Shown in pieces: positions 46,018 through 55,384 of a stretch of 64,000 nt of DNA. This stretch comes from Cryobacterium sp. Y29 (lineage in GTDB: Bacteria; Actinomycetota; Actinomycetes; Actinomycetales; Microbacteriaceae). The stretch's first letter is position 1; every line of letters starts with the position of its first letter. Under the pieces are notes generated by a model, which saw only the letters and a list, made by a program, of their open reading frames with translations, was not told where the DNA came from and searched no databases. Position numbers and translations under genes: made by a program. Location of the stretch: positions 124,001 to 188,000 of the forward strand of contig NZ_PJJN01000033.1 of the NCBI RefSeq assembly GCF_002929825.1. The letters run 5' to 3'.

Positions 46018-49000
46018 TCACGCCAACGACGGGCGCCTGCCTACGCAATGGTGGCGTAGGCTCCCCTCGCCTTCTGCGGCAGAACGGGCAACTCGCAGGG
46101 TGATGATCTGGAAGGCACGCAGCACCAATTGACCACCAGCATCCGTTGTCGACTGCACTGCTACAGGGGCGACAGTGCGTTCGAGCAGGTCAGTCTCGAC
46201 GATTTCTGAGACAGTAAAGCCAAAGCTGACAGTGCCCGTGGAGCGCGAACCGCTCGCCTCGTACAATCGCACGATAAGGTCACCGGACCGGTCTTCGGCC
46301 AGTTTTACGGCTTCGACCACGATCGATGGGCACTCGCTCACGACTACGGGCGTTACGGCCGCGCCGACCACGTCGCGCAGCGGCAGGTTGATCCGGTAGC
46401 CCTGCGCCGCCGCTCCGAGTACGTCTGGCGTCAGACTTATCGAGGTGCGCAGCGTGTGCACCCCTTGATCCGCAGTTGGGTCAGGGAACGTCGGCGCACG
46501 CAGCAGTGATTCCCGCACAGTCGTGGTCGTCCCTCCCCCGACTCGAGTAGTGCGGCTGATGTCATGGCCATAGGTTGAGTCGTTGGCAATCGCAATCCCG
46601 AAGCCCGGCTCCCCGACGAAAACCCACCGGTGTGCGCAGGTCTCGAAGCGGGCAGCGTCCCAGGACGTGTTGACGTGGGTCGGTCGATAAATGTGGCCAA
46701 ACTGTATTTCTGACGCAGCGCGGTCAGCGTGCACGTCGAGCGGAAAAGCCAACTTCAACAATTTTTGACGCTCATGCCAGTCAACCGTCGTCACGATGTC
46801 CAGGCTCGGCTGGTCACTGAGTACGGTCAGGTCCTGCTGAACGGATGACCCCCCGAAGCGGCGCGTCACGCGCACCGTGACCAGTCCTGAACTCTGCACG
46901 AGCACCTTGACTTCTTCTGCTTCTAGAAGTTCCACGCCGTTCCGGTCGTAGTGCTCGTCGATGTCCCACGCGTCCCACTGCGTCGGGGTATCCCGAAAAA
47001 GTTGGAGCACATTGCCCGCTTGCCCCGCGGGCACGGCTTCTCTTCCGCTCACGCGGTCTACCAAGGAAATGAGGAGCCCGCGTGCATCGATGGATGCCCG
47101 CACGACGTCGTTCTCGAGCACGAACCCCCCATCGGCCTGATGTAGGCGCACGGCTCCGGTTGGTATCCGCGGCGCAGCAGACAGGGCAGGCACTCCCGCT
47201 ACTGGGAACGGTGAAGCATTGAAGCTCACCGGCGTTGCATCCGTTTGCGCCGAGGAGGCGAGCGCCGCCACGGATATCGCGATCAGGTCTTCGAGCTCGA
47301 TTCGCACGGTCTCGTAGGCCGCTTCAGCAACCTGATGCACCCACGCGATAGAGCTTCCGGGCAGAATGTCGTGAAATTGATTGAGCAACACGGTCTGCCA
47401 AGCGGTAGCCAGTCGTTCGTAGGGGTAGTCAGCGCCGGCATAAAAGTACGCCGTTGATGCCCAGAGCTCGGCCTCTCGAAGCAGATGCTCGCTGCGACGG
47501 TTTCCAGATTTGGTCCTGGACTGCGACGTGTAGGTGCCACGGTGAAATTCCAGGTAGAGCTCCCCCGACCACACGGGCGGGTTGGCATACGTCGCCTCCG
47601 CCTCCTCGAAGAACGCCCGCGGGCTGGCCATTCGCACGGTCGGTGAACCCTCGAGAGAACGCGTGCGCTCCGCCGCTGCGAGCATCTCCCGATTGGGCCC
47701 ACCGCCACCGTCTCCAAAGCCGAACGGCACCAGCGACACGTTTGACGCACCCTTTTCGGAGTATTGGCGTTGAGCCCGGGCTAATTCTTCCCCCGATAAC
47801 AGTGAGTTATAGGTATCGACCGGCGGAAAGTGGGTGAAGACCTGGGTGCCGTCAATTCCCTCCCAAGAAAAGGTGTGGTGAGGCATGGTGTTGGTTTCGT
47901 TCCAACTGATTTTTTGGGTGAGGAAGTACTTCGATCCCGCCGCGATCACGATTTGCGGGAATGCCGCCGTGTATCCAAACGAGTCCGGCAGCCAGATCTC
48001 GAGGGGTTCGATGCCGAACTCCTGCATGAAGAAAGCCTTGCCCGCGAGCAGCTGCCGAGCCAGCGACTCCCCGCTGGGCATGTTGGTGTCGGATTCGACC
48101 CACATACCGCCCACCGGGACGAAACGGCCCTCGAGTGCGCGCGTACGGATGCGTTCAAACAGTTCCGGATAGTGCTGCTTCATCCATGAATACTGTTGCG
48201 CCGACGAACAGGCGAAGATGAAGTCGGGGTCTTCATCCATCAGGTGCAATACGTTTGAAAACGTGCGCGCACACTTGCGAATGGTTTCACGCACCGGCCA
48301 GAGCCAGGCCGAGTCGATGTGGGCGTGCCCGACAGCGATGATTCGGTGGGCGCTGGCGTAGGCGGGCTGCGCCAGAAGGGGCGCCAGTAAAGCGCGGCCA
48401 CGGGATGCCGTGCCACTCACATCCTCGGGGTCCATTTGGTCGGTCATTTTTTCCAGCGCCCGAAGAATCTCAGCGGTACGCGGTAGGTCAGGGCTCAGCT
48501 GTTCCATGAGTCCGAACAGTGTCCACACGTCCCGGTCCAGTTTCCACACTTGGGTGTCGAGCAAAGCAACGTCTATGCGGCGCAGGCGGTAGATCGGTTT
48601 TATACCAGCCGTAGCCTTGTCACCCACGAGTGTCGGCTGAAAGCCCCAGTCACTTCCCACATCGGGGTTGGACGCAGCTTCAATGTAGATATCGACCTGC
48701 TCTCCCGGCTGAGCGATCAGCGGCACATAGTTATTGAACGGCTCCACAGCTTTCACGATGTGCCCCTGCGGGGTGAAGACCAGACCTTCCGCCTGGAACC
48801 CAGCCTGACCAGACAGAAAACCGAGGTCCACGATGACTTCCGTGCGCGTGTGGAGGTCGTGAAACCGAGACCAGTCGGAGGGAACCAGGCCTGTGATGTG
48901 GAACCACGTCGTGCCCCAGGGCTTGCCCCAATGCTGGCCGATGCTGAACGGGGTGAAATCCTGACCTTGCGCCTCAGAAAACGGCACGGGTTCGTCGGGC

Positions 49001-49113
49001 ACTTCCCACGCGCTGATGGTCAACGGTGACGAAACCCGGTACAGCGACGGGGTGACCCGCTCGCTGACGAAACGACGGATGCGGGCGCGAATGAGGGCGG
49101 AATTGTCGTGCAC
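46018..49113 (-). CDS. Glycoside hydrolase family 38 alpha-mannosidase
   Basis: 1031 aa, normal for bacterial class II/III alpha-mannosidases. The zinc site is in AVGHAHIDSAWLWPVRETIR and NQFHDILPGSSIAWVHQ, and the nucleophile Asp is in LEIWLPDSFGYTAAFPQIVI. There is no signal peptide, so it acts in the cytoplasm on imported manno-oligosaccharides. GTG 49113 has AAGGAG 6 nt upstream. An ABC binding-protein gene that may have supplied its substrate is now only a fragment directly upstream (49199-49333). Large glycosidases of this kind usually sit with such transporters, so the local uptake system appears to be lost. Confidence 0.92.
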   Translation of the reverse strand: MHDNSALIRARIRRFVSERVTPSLYRVSSPLTISAWEVPDEPVPFSEAQGQDFTPFSIGQHWGKPWGTTWFHITGLVPSDWSRFHDLHTRTEVIVDLGFLSGQAGFQAEGLVFTPQGHIVKAVEPFNNYVPLIAQPGEQVDIYIEAASNPDVGSDWGFQPTLVGDKATAGIKPIYRLRRIDVALLDTQVWKLDRDVWTLFGLMEQLSPDLPRTAEILRALEKMTDQMDPEDVSGTASRGRALLAPLLAQPAYASAHRIIAVGHAHIDSAWLWPVRETIRKCARTFSNVLHLMDEDPDFIFACSSAQQYSWMKQHYPELFERIRTRALEGRFVPVGGMWVESDTNMPSGESLARQLLAGKAFFMQEFGIEPLEIWLPDSFGYTAAFPQIVIAAGSKYFLTQKISWNETNTMPHHTFSWEGIDGTQVFTHFPPVDTYNSLLSGEELARAQRQYSEKGASNVSLVPFGFGDGGGGPNREMLAAAERTRSLEGSPTVRMASPRAFFEEAEATYANPPVWSGELYLEFHRGTYTSQSRTKSGNRRSEHLLREAELWASTAYFYAGADYPYERLATAWQTVLLNQFHDILPGSSIAWVHQVAEAAYETVRIELEDLIAISVAALASSAQTDATPVSFNASPFPVAGVPALSAAPRIPTGAVRLHQADGGFVLENDVVRASIDARGLLISLVDRVSGREAVPAGQAGNVLQLFRDTPTQWDAWDIDEHYDRNGVELLEAEEVKVLVQSSGLVTVRVTRRFGGSSVQQDLTVLSDQPSLDIVTTVDWHERQKLLKLAFPLDVHADRAASEIQFGHIYRPTHVNTSWDAARFETCAHRWVFVGEPGFGIAIANDSTYGHDISRTTRVGGGTTTTVRESLLRAPTFPDPTADQGVHTLRTSISLTPDVLGAAAQGYRINLPLRDVVGAAVTPVVVSECPSIVVEAVKLAEDRSGDLIVRLYEASGSRSTGTVSFGFTVSEIVETDLLERTVAPVAVQSTTDAGGQLVLRAFQIITLRVARSAAEGEGSLRHHCVGRRPSLA

Positions 49114-49198
49114 TTGGTGCTCCTTGCGCTGGAGGGGTCAGAGCGTGACGGCGCCGGCCATGGCCGAGGATCCGCCGAGAACACGCGACACGAAGACA

Positions 49199-49333
49199 TA
49201 GAGCGAACTTGTGTGAGGCCACCGTGGTGGTGGTCGATTCCGACGCTGCCTCCTCACCGCGCGCTGAACAGCCGGACTCGACAAGTGTTGCCATGGCCGC
49301 GAGTGCGACGGCGAAAACATGTGACTTTTTCAT
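49199..49333 (-). pseudogene. Truncated lipoprotein gene (ABC binding-protein start)
   Basis: ATG 49333 begins MKKSHVFAVALAAMATLVES, ending in GCSARGEEAASESTTTTV, a lipoprotein signal peptide and linker like those of sugar-binding proteins. About 45 residues in, this resemblance ends and the frame runs into the mannosidase start region. Only the first 5-10 per cent of a binding protein is left, so the rest was probably deleted. The exact family cannot be named from so short a piece. Confidence 0.55.
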
Positions 49334-49396
49334 GAATTGCCTGAGTCCCTGACGCTGTGCTCCTTGCATCGTTGCCGGTGATTCTGCGTATTCCAT

Positions 49397-49766
49397 ATAT
49401 ACAACGGATGAACAAATTACTGTCTATATTTACCCTAGGAATGTAACAGGACTGAGACTTTCACAATGAAGGCCAGAAGATGCACAGCGTCAACGCCCGC
49501 CGCGCCGGTGTGTACGCCGGGTAGTGTCACAACCCGGCCTGGTTGAATCCGCTGAGCGCGTAAGGGTTTCCCCGTGGGAGAGTCGGCGCACGTGATCGAA
49601 CCGTAAGGTCTCGCTGCGCCCATCTGGGGATGGCCGTGCAAGACTGTATGGACTTGCGCCTACGGCTCTCAGCCCGCGTCCCTATCCAGCTCCGCATCGG
49701 CGCCTCCAGTTGTGCCCGTGCCGGTGGCGGTAAATCAGTGTGTGATCGAAGCGAAGGGGTTTTGAT
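49397..49766. other. Gene-free region upstream of the osmoprotectant operon
   Basis: About 370 nt without a recognised gene. A 68-codon minus-strand open frame (49435-49641) has no family resemblance. Positions 49570-49690 contain several short complementary stretches (for example CCATCTGGGGATGG) that might fold as an RNA leader before the osmoprotectant transporter, but I recognise no known riboswitch class. AT-rich sequence at 49397-49440 could hold the promoter of the broken lipoprotein gene. Confidence 0.4.
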
Positions 49767-50408
49767 GTGTGGGATTTTTTAGGGGGTCAGTATGAGCAGA
49801 TCCTGTTCAACAGCTGGCAGCACTTCAGTCTCGTCGTGCAGTGTCTGATCCTGGCGACAGTCCTCGCCGTCGTGCTGGCCGCCGTCGTCTACCGCAGTTC
49901 CGCGCTCACCGGGATCGCCAACTCGGTGTCGGCCATTGGCTTGACTATCCCGTCGTTTGCGTTCATCGGGCTGCTCATCGCGCCGCTCGGCTTCGGCGTC
50001 GTTCCAGCCGTCATCGTCGTGGCGTTCTTCGCCACTCTGCCCATTCTGCGCAACGCGGTCGTGGGCCTGTCGGGTATCGCACCGTCGATCGTGGAATCCG
50101 CCCGCGGCATCGGCATGAGCAGGTTCCGCACGCTCCTGCAGGTGGAACTGCCGATGGCGTGGCCCATCATCCTCACCGGCATTCGAGTATCCGCTCAAAT
50201 GGTCATGGGAATCGCTGCGATCGCCGCATATTCCCTCGGCCCGGGCCTCGGCGGATTCATCTTCTCCGGCCTCTCCCGACTCGGCGGTGCCAACTCCCTC
50301 GAGTCGGTGCTGACGGGCGTCATCGGCGTTGTCGTGCTCGCTCTTATTCTTGATCTCCTTCTCGTCGGCCTGGGCCGCCTGACCACACCCCGAGGTATCC
50401 GTGTCTGA
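49767..50408 (+). CDS. Osmoprotectant ABC transporter permease (OpuCB-like)
   Basis: 213 aa with about five to six membrane helices. The helices include FSLVVQCLILATVLAVVLAA and SAIGLTIPSFAFIGLLIAPL; the ATPase-docking loop is VESARGIGMSRFRTLLQVEL. This is the first permease of a glycine betaine/carnitine/choline importer. GTG 49767 has AAGGGG 7 nt upstream. It overlaps the ATPase gene by 8 nt. In the OpuC/ProU-type systems of Gram-positive bacteria two different permeases assemble with an ATPase dimer. Confidence 0.9.
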   Translation: MWDFLGGQYEQILFNSWQHFSLVVQCLILATVLAVVLAAVVYRSSALTGIANSVSAIGLTIPSFAFIGLLIAPLGFGVVPAVIVVAFFATLPILRNAVVGLSGIAPSIVESARGIGMSRFRTLLQVELPMAWPIILTGIRVSAQMVMGIAAIAAYSLGPGLGGFIFSGLSRLGGANSLESVLTGVIGVVVLALILDLLLVGLGRLTTPRGIRV

Positions 50409-51711
50409 ACTCATTACATCCAACAGCGGCGAATCCATGAGCACCGAAGGTTCCACCACCCCGACCGGCATCACCGGTGCGAACATCCTGCTGGACCACG
50501 TCACCAAGCGTTTCCCCGGCCAGGCGCGCCCCGCCGTCGACGGTCTCACCATGGAGATCCCGGCCGGAAAGATCGTCATGCTCGTCGGCCCCTCGGGCTG
50601 CGGCAAGACCACTACCCTCAAGATGATCAACCGTCTCATTGAACCCTCCGAAGGCCGCATCGTCGTCGACGGTGACGATGTCACCAATATGAATGGCGAT
50701 ACCCTGCGCCGAGGCATCGGCTATGTCATTCAGGCCGGCGGACTCTTCCCGCACATGACGGTGGCCACCAACATCGGCCTCGTGCCGAAAATGCTCGGCT
50801 GGGACAAGGCCCGCATCACGGCCCGCGTCGACGAACTCCTCGAGCTCGTCTCCCTCGACCCGGCGCTCTACCGAAATCGGTACCCCAAGGAACTTTCCGG
50901 CGGTCAGCAGCAGCGCGTCGGCGTGGCGCGCGCCCTCGCGGCCGACCCGCCCGTGCTCCTCATGGACGAGCCGTTCGGCGCCGTCGACCCGATCACCCGC
51001 CTACGCCTCCAGGACGAACTGCTCAACATCCAGGAAGAACTGCAGAAGACCATCGTCTGCGTCACGCACGACTTCGACGAAGCTGTCAAGCTCGGCGACT
51101 GGATTGCCATCTTCAACGAGGGCGCCCAGCTCGAACAGTACGACACCCCGGAACGCATCCTCGGCGACCCGGCCAACGAGTTCGTCGAAAACTTCATCGG
51201 GTCCGGAGCCGGCCTCAAACAGCTCACCCTGACCCGGGTGGCAGAGGTCGGGTTCAGCGACGCCGTCGTGGGTAGCCCCGGCGAACGGGCAGCGGATGTC
51301 CTGGCCCGCCTCATCGACGCCGGCCACGGTCACGCGGTCATCGTCGATGAGCGTCACCGTCCCATCCAGTGGCTCTCCCGGCGTCAGCTCGGCCGCCTCG
51401 AGGTCATCAGCAACGTGCCCGACCCGAAACTTCCGGTCGTCGGCTACCGTGCCACGCTCAATGACGCACTCGACACAATGCTCGTCTCCAGCGCCGGGGC
51501 CGCGCTCGTCACCGGCCGCCGAGATATGTTCAAGGGCGTCATCGACGTACAGACCGTCATGGACGCCATTACCCGGTCGCAGACCGCTGCCGTACTCGAG
51601 TCGGACCAAGCGCCCGTCGGACTGAACACCGGCGTGTTCCACGCGCAGGCGCCGGCCGCCGAACTGAATGAGACCGCTAGCGATGGCGCCGACGCGCGGG
51701 CCAGTCAATGA
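50401..51711 (+). CDS. Osmoprotectant ABC transporter ATPase with CBS domains (OpuCA-like)
   Basis: 436 aa. Walker A LVGPSGCGKTTTLKMINRLI, signature ELSGGQQQRVGVARALAAD, Walker B LLMDEPFGAVDPITRLRLQD and the switch His in VCVTHDFDEAVK are intact. Residues of about 290-400 form paired CBS domains (HAVIVDERHRPIQWLSRRQL and GAALVTGRRDMFKGVIDVQT), which sense ionic strength or bind c-di-AMP in OpuA/OpuC proteins. GTG 50401 overlaps the upstream permease gene. It powers betaine or choline uptake under osmotic stress. Confidence 0.92.
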   Translation: MSELITSNSGESMSTEGSTTPTGITGANILLDHVTKRFPGQARPAVDGLTMEIPAGKIVMLVGPSGCGKTTTLKMINRLIEPSEGRIVVDGDDVTNMNGDTLRRGIGYVIQAGGLFPHMTVATNIGLVPKMLGWDKARITARVDELLELVSLDPALYRNRYPKELSGGQQQRVGVARALAADPPVLLMDEPFGAVDPITRLRLQDELLNIQEELQKTIVCVTHDFDEAVKLGDWIAIFNEGAQLEQYDTPERILGDPANEFVENFIGSGAGLKQLTLTRVAEVGFSDAVVGSPGERAADVLARLIDAGHGHAVIVDERHRPIQWLSRRQLGRLEVISNVPDPKLPVVGYRATLNDALDTMLVSSAGAALVTGRRDMFKGVIDVQTVMDAITRSQTAAVLESDQAPVGLNTGVFHAQAPAAELNETASDGADARASQ

Positions 51712-52544
51712 GCACCCGCGCCCTGACTGCAGAAGCCGGCATTGCCGGCGGCGACTCCGCCGTCGAAACACCCGGCGACCCGGCCGCGCCGGCCGTACCG
51801 GCCAGTCAGGCTCGCGCGGTCTGGCAATCCTGGCGGGGCCTGGTCTACCAGCTGGCCGGCATCCTGCTCGCTTTCGCCGCGCTCGTCATCTGGCTGCTGA
51901 CGACCAACCTCTCAGCGGTCGAACTCACCACCCTCGCCCCGGCCGCGCTCTGGATTTACACCGTGGAGCACATCCAACTCACCCTCCTCGCCGCGGCGAT
52001 CGTACTGGTCATCGCAATTCCTTTGGGAATCGCCCTGACCCGACGACCCCTGCGGTTTCTGACCGCTCCGGTGCTCGCGATCGCCAACGTCGGGCAGGCC
52101 GCCCCCGCGATCGGCGTCGTCGTACTCCTCGCATTCTGGGTCGGCTTCGGCTTTTGGGCGGCGACGTTGAGCCTCGTGCTCTACGCGGTGCTCCCGGTGC
52201 TGCGAAACACCATGGTCGGTCTGCAGCAGGTCGACGCCCGACTCATCGAAGCCGGACGCGGCATGGGCATGAGTTCCACAGCCGTGCTCTTTCGCGTGGA
52301 ACTACCTCTCGCCGTGCCGGTCATGCTGTCGGGCGTGCGTACCGCCCTCGTTCTACTGGTCGGCACCGCAGCCCTCGCCACGTTCGTCAACGGCGGCGGA
52401 CTCGGCATTCTCATCACCACCGGCGTCAATCTCAGCCTCACCCCCGTGCTCGTCACCGGAGCCCTGCTCGTGGCTTTACTGGCCCTCCTCATCGACTGGA
52501 TCGGCCGCGTGGTAGAACACGTCGCCCGCCCGAAGGGACTCTAG
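51708..52544 (+). CDS. Osmoprotectant ABC transporter permease (OpuCD-like)
   Basis: 278 aa. After about 40 Ala/Pro-rich residues there are six membrane helices, the first being LVYQLAGILLAFAALVIWLL. The docking loop is IEAGRGMGMSSTAVLFRVEL, parallel to that in the first permease. The ATG overlaps the ATPase stop as ATGA. It is the second permease of the osmoprotectant importer and is followed at once by the binding lipoprotein gene. Confidence 0.91.
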   Translation: MSTRALTAEAGIAGGDSAVETPGDPAAPAVPASQARAVWQSWRGLVYQLAGILLAFAALVIWLLTTNLSAVELTTLAPAALWIYTVEHIQLTLLAAAIVLVIAIPLGIALTRRPLRFLTAPVLAIANVGQAAPAIGVVVLLAFWVGFGFWAATLSLVLYAVLPVLRNTMVGLQQVDARLIEAGRGMGMSSTAVLFRVELPLAVPVMLSGVRTALVLLVGTAALATFVNGGGLGILITTGVNLSLTPVLVTGALLVALLALLIDWIGRVVEHVARPKGL

Positions 52545-53570
52545 ATGCACCGCCCCGCTTTTCACACCCGTCGCGGACACCTCGGCCGCTGGGGCCTGAC
52601 AGTGAGTGTGCTCGCCGTGACTGCCCTCACCCTGACCGGCTGCGGCCTGCAGCCGGCGACCTCATACGTTCCCGCGGTTGGACCCGGGTCGATCACCCCG
52701 CTCGACGGTGCCGAGGGCGTCAACCTCACCGTCACGTCCAAAAACTATACCGAGCAGCTACTGCTCGGTAAGATCGCGGTGCTCGCCGGGACCGCCGCAG
52801 GATTCGACGTCACTGACCTCAGCAATGTGCCCGGCAGCCAGCCCGCCCGCGAACTCATTCTTTCGGGCCAGGCCGACGTGCTCTGGGAATACACCGGCAC
52901 CGCGTGGCTGACCTATCTTGGCCAGACAGAGGTGATCACCGACCAGAACGAAATGTGGCAAGCCGTGCACGACATCGACCTCACCAATGGGGTCACCTGG
53001 GGCGCGCCGGCACCGATGAACAACACCTACGCCCTAGCGGTACGCAGTGAGGCGGTTGCCGAACTCGGCGGCATCACCGCCATGTCCGAACTCGCCGCAC
53101 TGCCCGTCGATGACCGAACCTTTTGCGTTGAAGCCGAATTCAACTCCCGACCGGACGGCATGAACCCCATGCTCGCCCACTATGGGCTGGAACGTGGCGC
53201 CGCCGACAGCGTGCCCGACAGCAACATCGGCGTCTACGACACCGGTGCGATCTACAGCGCGACCAACGACGGGGCCTGCAACTTCGGTGAAGTCTTTACC
53301 ACCGACGGTCGCATCGACGCGCTCGACCTCACCGTTTTGACCGATGACCGCGCATTTTTTCCGGCGTACAACGTGGCACCGATCTTCTTCACCGAAACGC
53401 TCAAGGCGCACCCCGGCCTGGAAAAGATCTTCGCCGCGATATCACCCAAACTCACCGACGAGGTTCTGCGCGGCATGAACCGTCAAGTTGACGTCGACGG
53501 TGCCGAACCCGCCGATGTGGCCTACGCCTGGATGATCGACGAAGGTTTCATCACTGACCCGGCCGCCTAG
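52545..53570 (+). CDS. Osmoprotectant-binding lipoprotein (OpuCC-like)
   Basis: 341 aa. A signal peptide with lipobox LTGC (about residue 30) anchors it outside the membrane. The binding domain starts LTVTSKNYTEQLLLGKIAVL and contains ADVLWEYTGTAWLTYLGQ, the hallmarks of the OpuAC/ProX family that binds glycine betaine, carnitine or choline in a box of aromatic side chains. The ATG lies directly after the permease TAG. It completes the permease-ATPase-permease-binding protein operon. A hairpin at 53620-53642 may end the transcript, but it lacks a T run. Confidence 0.91.
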   Translation: MHRPAFHTRRGHLGRWGLTVSVLAVTALTLTGCGLQPATSYVPAVGPGSITPLDGAEGVNLTVTSKNYTEQLLLGKIAVLAGTAAGFDVTDLSNVPGSQPARELILSGQADVLWEYTGTAWLTYLGQTEVITDQNEMWQAVHDIDLTNGVTWGAPAPMNNTYALAVRSEAVAELGGITAMSELAALPVDDRTFCVEAEFNSRPDGMNPMLAHYGLERGAADSVPDSNIGVYDTGAIYSATNDGACNFGEVFTTDGRIDALDLTVLTDDRAFFPAYNVAPIFFTETLKAHPGLEKIFAAISPKLTDEVLRGMNRQVDVDGAEPADVAYAWMIDEGFITDPAA

Positions 53571-53722
53571 CGGAAGCTTCCTGGCTAGCTTTGATCACAG
53601 TTCTTCTTCGGGCCCCACTGGCCGAGGTTGAAAATCTCGGCCGGCCGGTCCTCCGTTGCGGAAGGTTGCGCTGAAGCCGCGACCCGGGCAGTCATCGGGG
53701 TAGAGGCAGTAGCAGGTACGCC

Positions 53723-55384
53723 CTACATTCCGCGGCGAATAAAGTCAGCCACTCGCTCCCCAACGAGAACGGCGGTCGCGGCCGGTCCGCGCACGGGCGT
53801 GGTCGGCAGAATCGAGGTGTCGGCGACGCGCAGCCCCTCGACACCGTGCACGCGCCCGTACTGATCGACGACGGCCCCCGGATCATCTGCTGGCCCGAAC
53901 CGTGCACTGCCGCACAGGTGAATAGCGGTGCCGAGGTGGGAGCGTAGCCAGTCATTGAGCAGGTCATCGCTCTCGAGAACGATGTCGGTCAGTTCGGTCA
54001 ATCGCCTAAACAGGTGTTTGTAGGCATCCGTTCGCAACAAACGTACCGCTACCCGCACAACTTCGCGCATGCGTTCGAGGTCGTATTCGGTCGACAGGTA
54101 GTTGTAGTCGATGCGCGGTTGCCTGGCGGGGTCGTCCGACTCCAGGCTGATGCGTCCGCGCGAGGTCTCTGACTGCACGGCGACGAGCAGCGCGAGGTCC
54201 CCCCGGTGGGCGATCTGTTTCGCGAAGCGCCGCATCGATACCCCGCGCATCGCCCGAAGTGCTCGAAGCGGATGCCGCGCTGCGGCCCGCACCCCGACCA
54301 TGATGCCGCGCGCGCTGCCGGTCAACAGATACTCCATGGGTTTGAGCATCGGGAGAATCTCCAGATCCCCCGGCGCCGTGGAACCGATCGCCGTGAAGTT
54401 CAGGCAGGCCGCCATCGACTGCGACGTGCGGTAGTCGACGATCTGTCGGCGCGGCTGCCACAGCACGGCAATATCCGGGTGATCGCTAAAATTCGCCCCG
54501 ACCCCGGGCAGGTCGCGCACGACCGGAATGCCGAATTGTTCCAGCTGTTCCCGGGGGCCCACCCCGGAAACCAGCAGCAGGTGAGGTGACTTGATCGCAC
54601 CCGCTGAGAGCACGATCTCCCGGCCTTGCACCTGAACGATCCCGCCGCCGTGCGCGACCTCGACACCGATAGCTCTCGTTCCCGCGAACAGCACGCGGCG
54701 AACATAGCTGTCACCCCACACAGTGAGGTTGGCGCGATGTCGCACCGGATTCAGGTAGGCGATCCCGGTGTTCTGACGCACTCCATCGAGGGTATTCATC
54801 GGGAGCGGCCCGTGTCCCGGCAGTGCCTGGTCATTCTTGTCGGGTTCTTCGGCGAAGCCCAGCTCCGAAGCCGCCGCGCGAAAGGCGACGGTCACCGGAT
54901 GGTCCTGCGGGGGCCGACCGACGACCATCGGCCCAGCGCCACCGTGAACGGCAGTCTCGCCATACTGCAGGTCGGTTTCAATCCGGCGATAGAACGGCAA
55001 CACCTTCTCCCAAGCCCACTCGGGTGACCCGATTGACCAAGAATCGAAGTCGGCTGTTCTGGCACGAATGAAGTACGAGCCGTTGATCGTCGACGATCCT
55101 CCGAGGATCCGACCGCGCGCGATCGAGTAGGCGAGTTTTGGGGTGAGGTGACCGGTGAACGACCAGTTCTGCGGATGCCCCGGCATCGCTCCCTGCACGG
55201 TTCCAGCATCGAGCAACTCGGTCGGGAACCCGCCGGGAGACGACGGCACCGGTCCCGCCTCGAGGAGCAGAACCCGCCTGTCGGAGTCTTCGCTCAGTCG
55301 GGCTGCGAGCGGGGCTCCGGCCGCGCCGGCGCCGACCACGATCACGTCATAGTTCAGGTCCGACACTGGCTCCGTGAAATTCAC
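53723..55384 (-). CDS. mftG: Mycofactocin system GMC oxidoreductase MftG
   Basis: 553 aa FAD enzyme of the glucose-methanol-choline family. The FAD motif is YDVIVVGAGAAGAPLAARLS; ARGRILGGSSTINGSYFIRA and the C-terminal LGTAIHLCGSARFGPADDPG and DTSILPTTPVRGPAATAVLV are family hallmarks. In mycobacteria MftG links reduced mycofactocin to the respiratory chain. GTG 55384 overlaps the mftR stop as GTGA, so the two are co-translated, divergent from the biosynthetic genes. The name rests on both sequence type and location in the cluster. Confidence 0.88.
   Translation of the reverse strand: MNFTEPVSDLNYDVIVVGAGAAGAPLAARLSEDSDRRVLLLEAGPVPSSPGGFPTELLDAGTVQGAMPGHPQNWSFTGHLTPKLAYSIARGRILGGSSTINGSYFIRARTADFDSWSIGSPEWAWEKVLPFYRRIETDLQYGETAVHGGAGPMVVGRPPQDHPVTVAFRAAASELGFAEEPDKNDQALPGHGPLPMNTLDGVRQNTGIAYLNPVRHRANLTVWGDSYVRRVLFAGTRAIGVEVAHGGGIVQVQGREIVLSAGAIKSPHLLLVSGVGPREQLEQFGIPVVRDLPGVGANFSDHPDIAVLWQPRRQIVDYRTSQSMAACLNFTAIGSTAPGDLEILPMLKPMEYLLTGSARGIMVGVRAAARHPLRALRAMRGVSMRRFAKQIAHRGDLALLVAVQSETSRGRISLESDDPARQPRIDYNYLSTEYDLERMREVVRVAVRLLRTDAYKHLFRRLTELTDIVLESDDLLNDWLRSHLGTAIHLCGSARFGPADDPGAVVDQYGRVHGVEGLRVADTSILPTTPVRGPAATAVLVGERVADFIRRGM

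Noticed and set aside
49435..49641. A 68-codon minus-strand open frame
   Set aside because: No family resemblance, no ribosome site at its start that I can see, and it lies in a probable control region.
53620..53642. Terminator after the osmoprotectant operon
   Set aside because: The 7-bp stem has no T tract on either side, so I mention it only as a possibility in the binding-protein entry.
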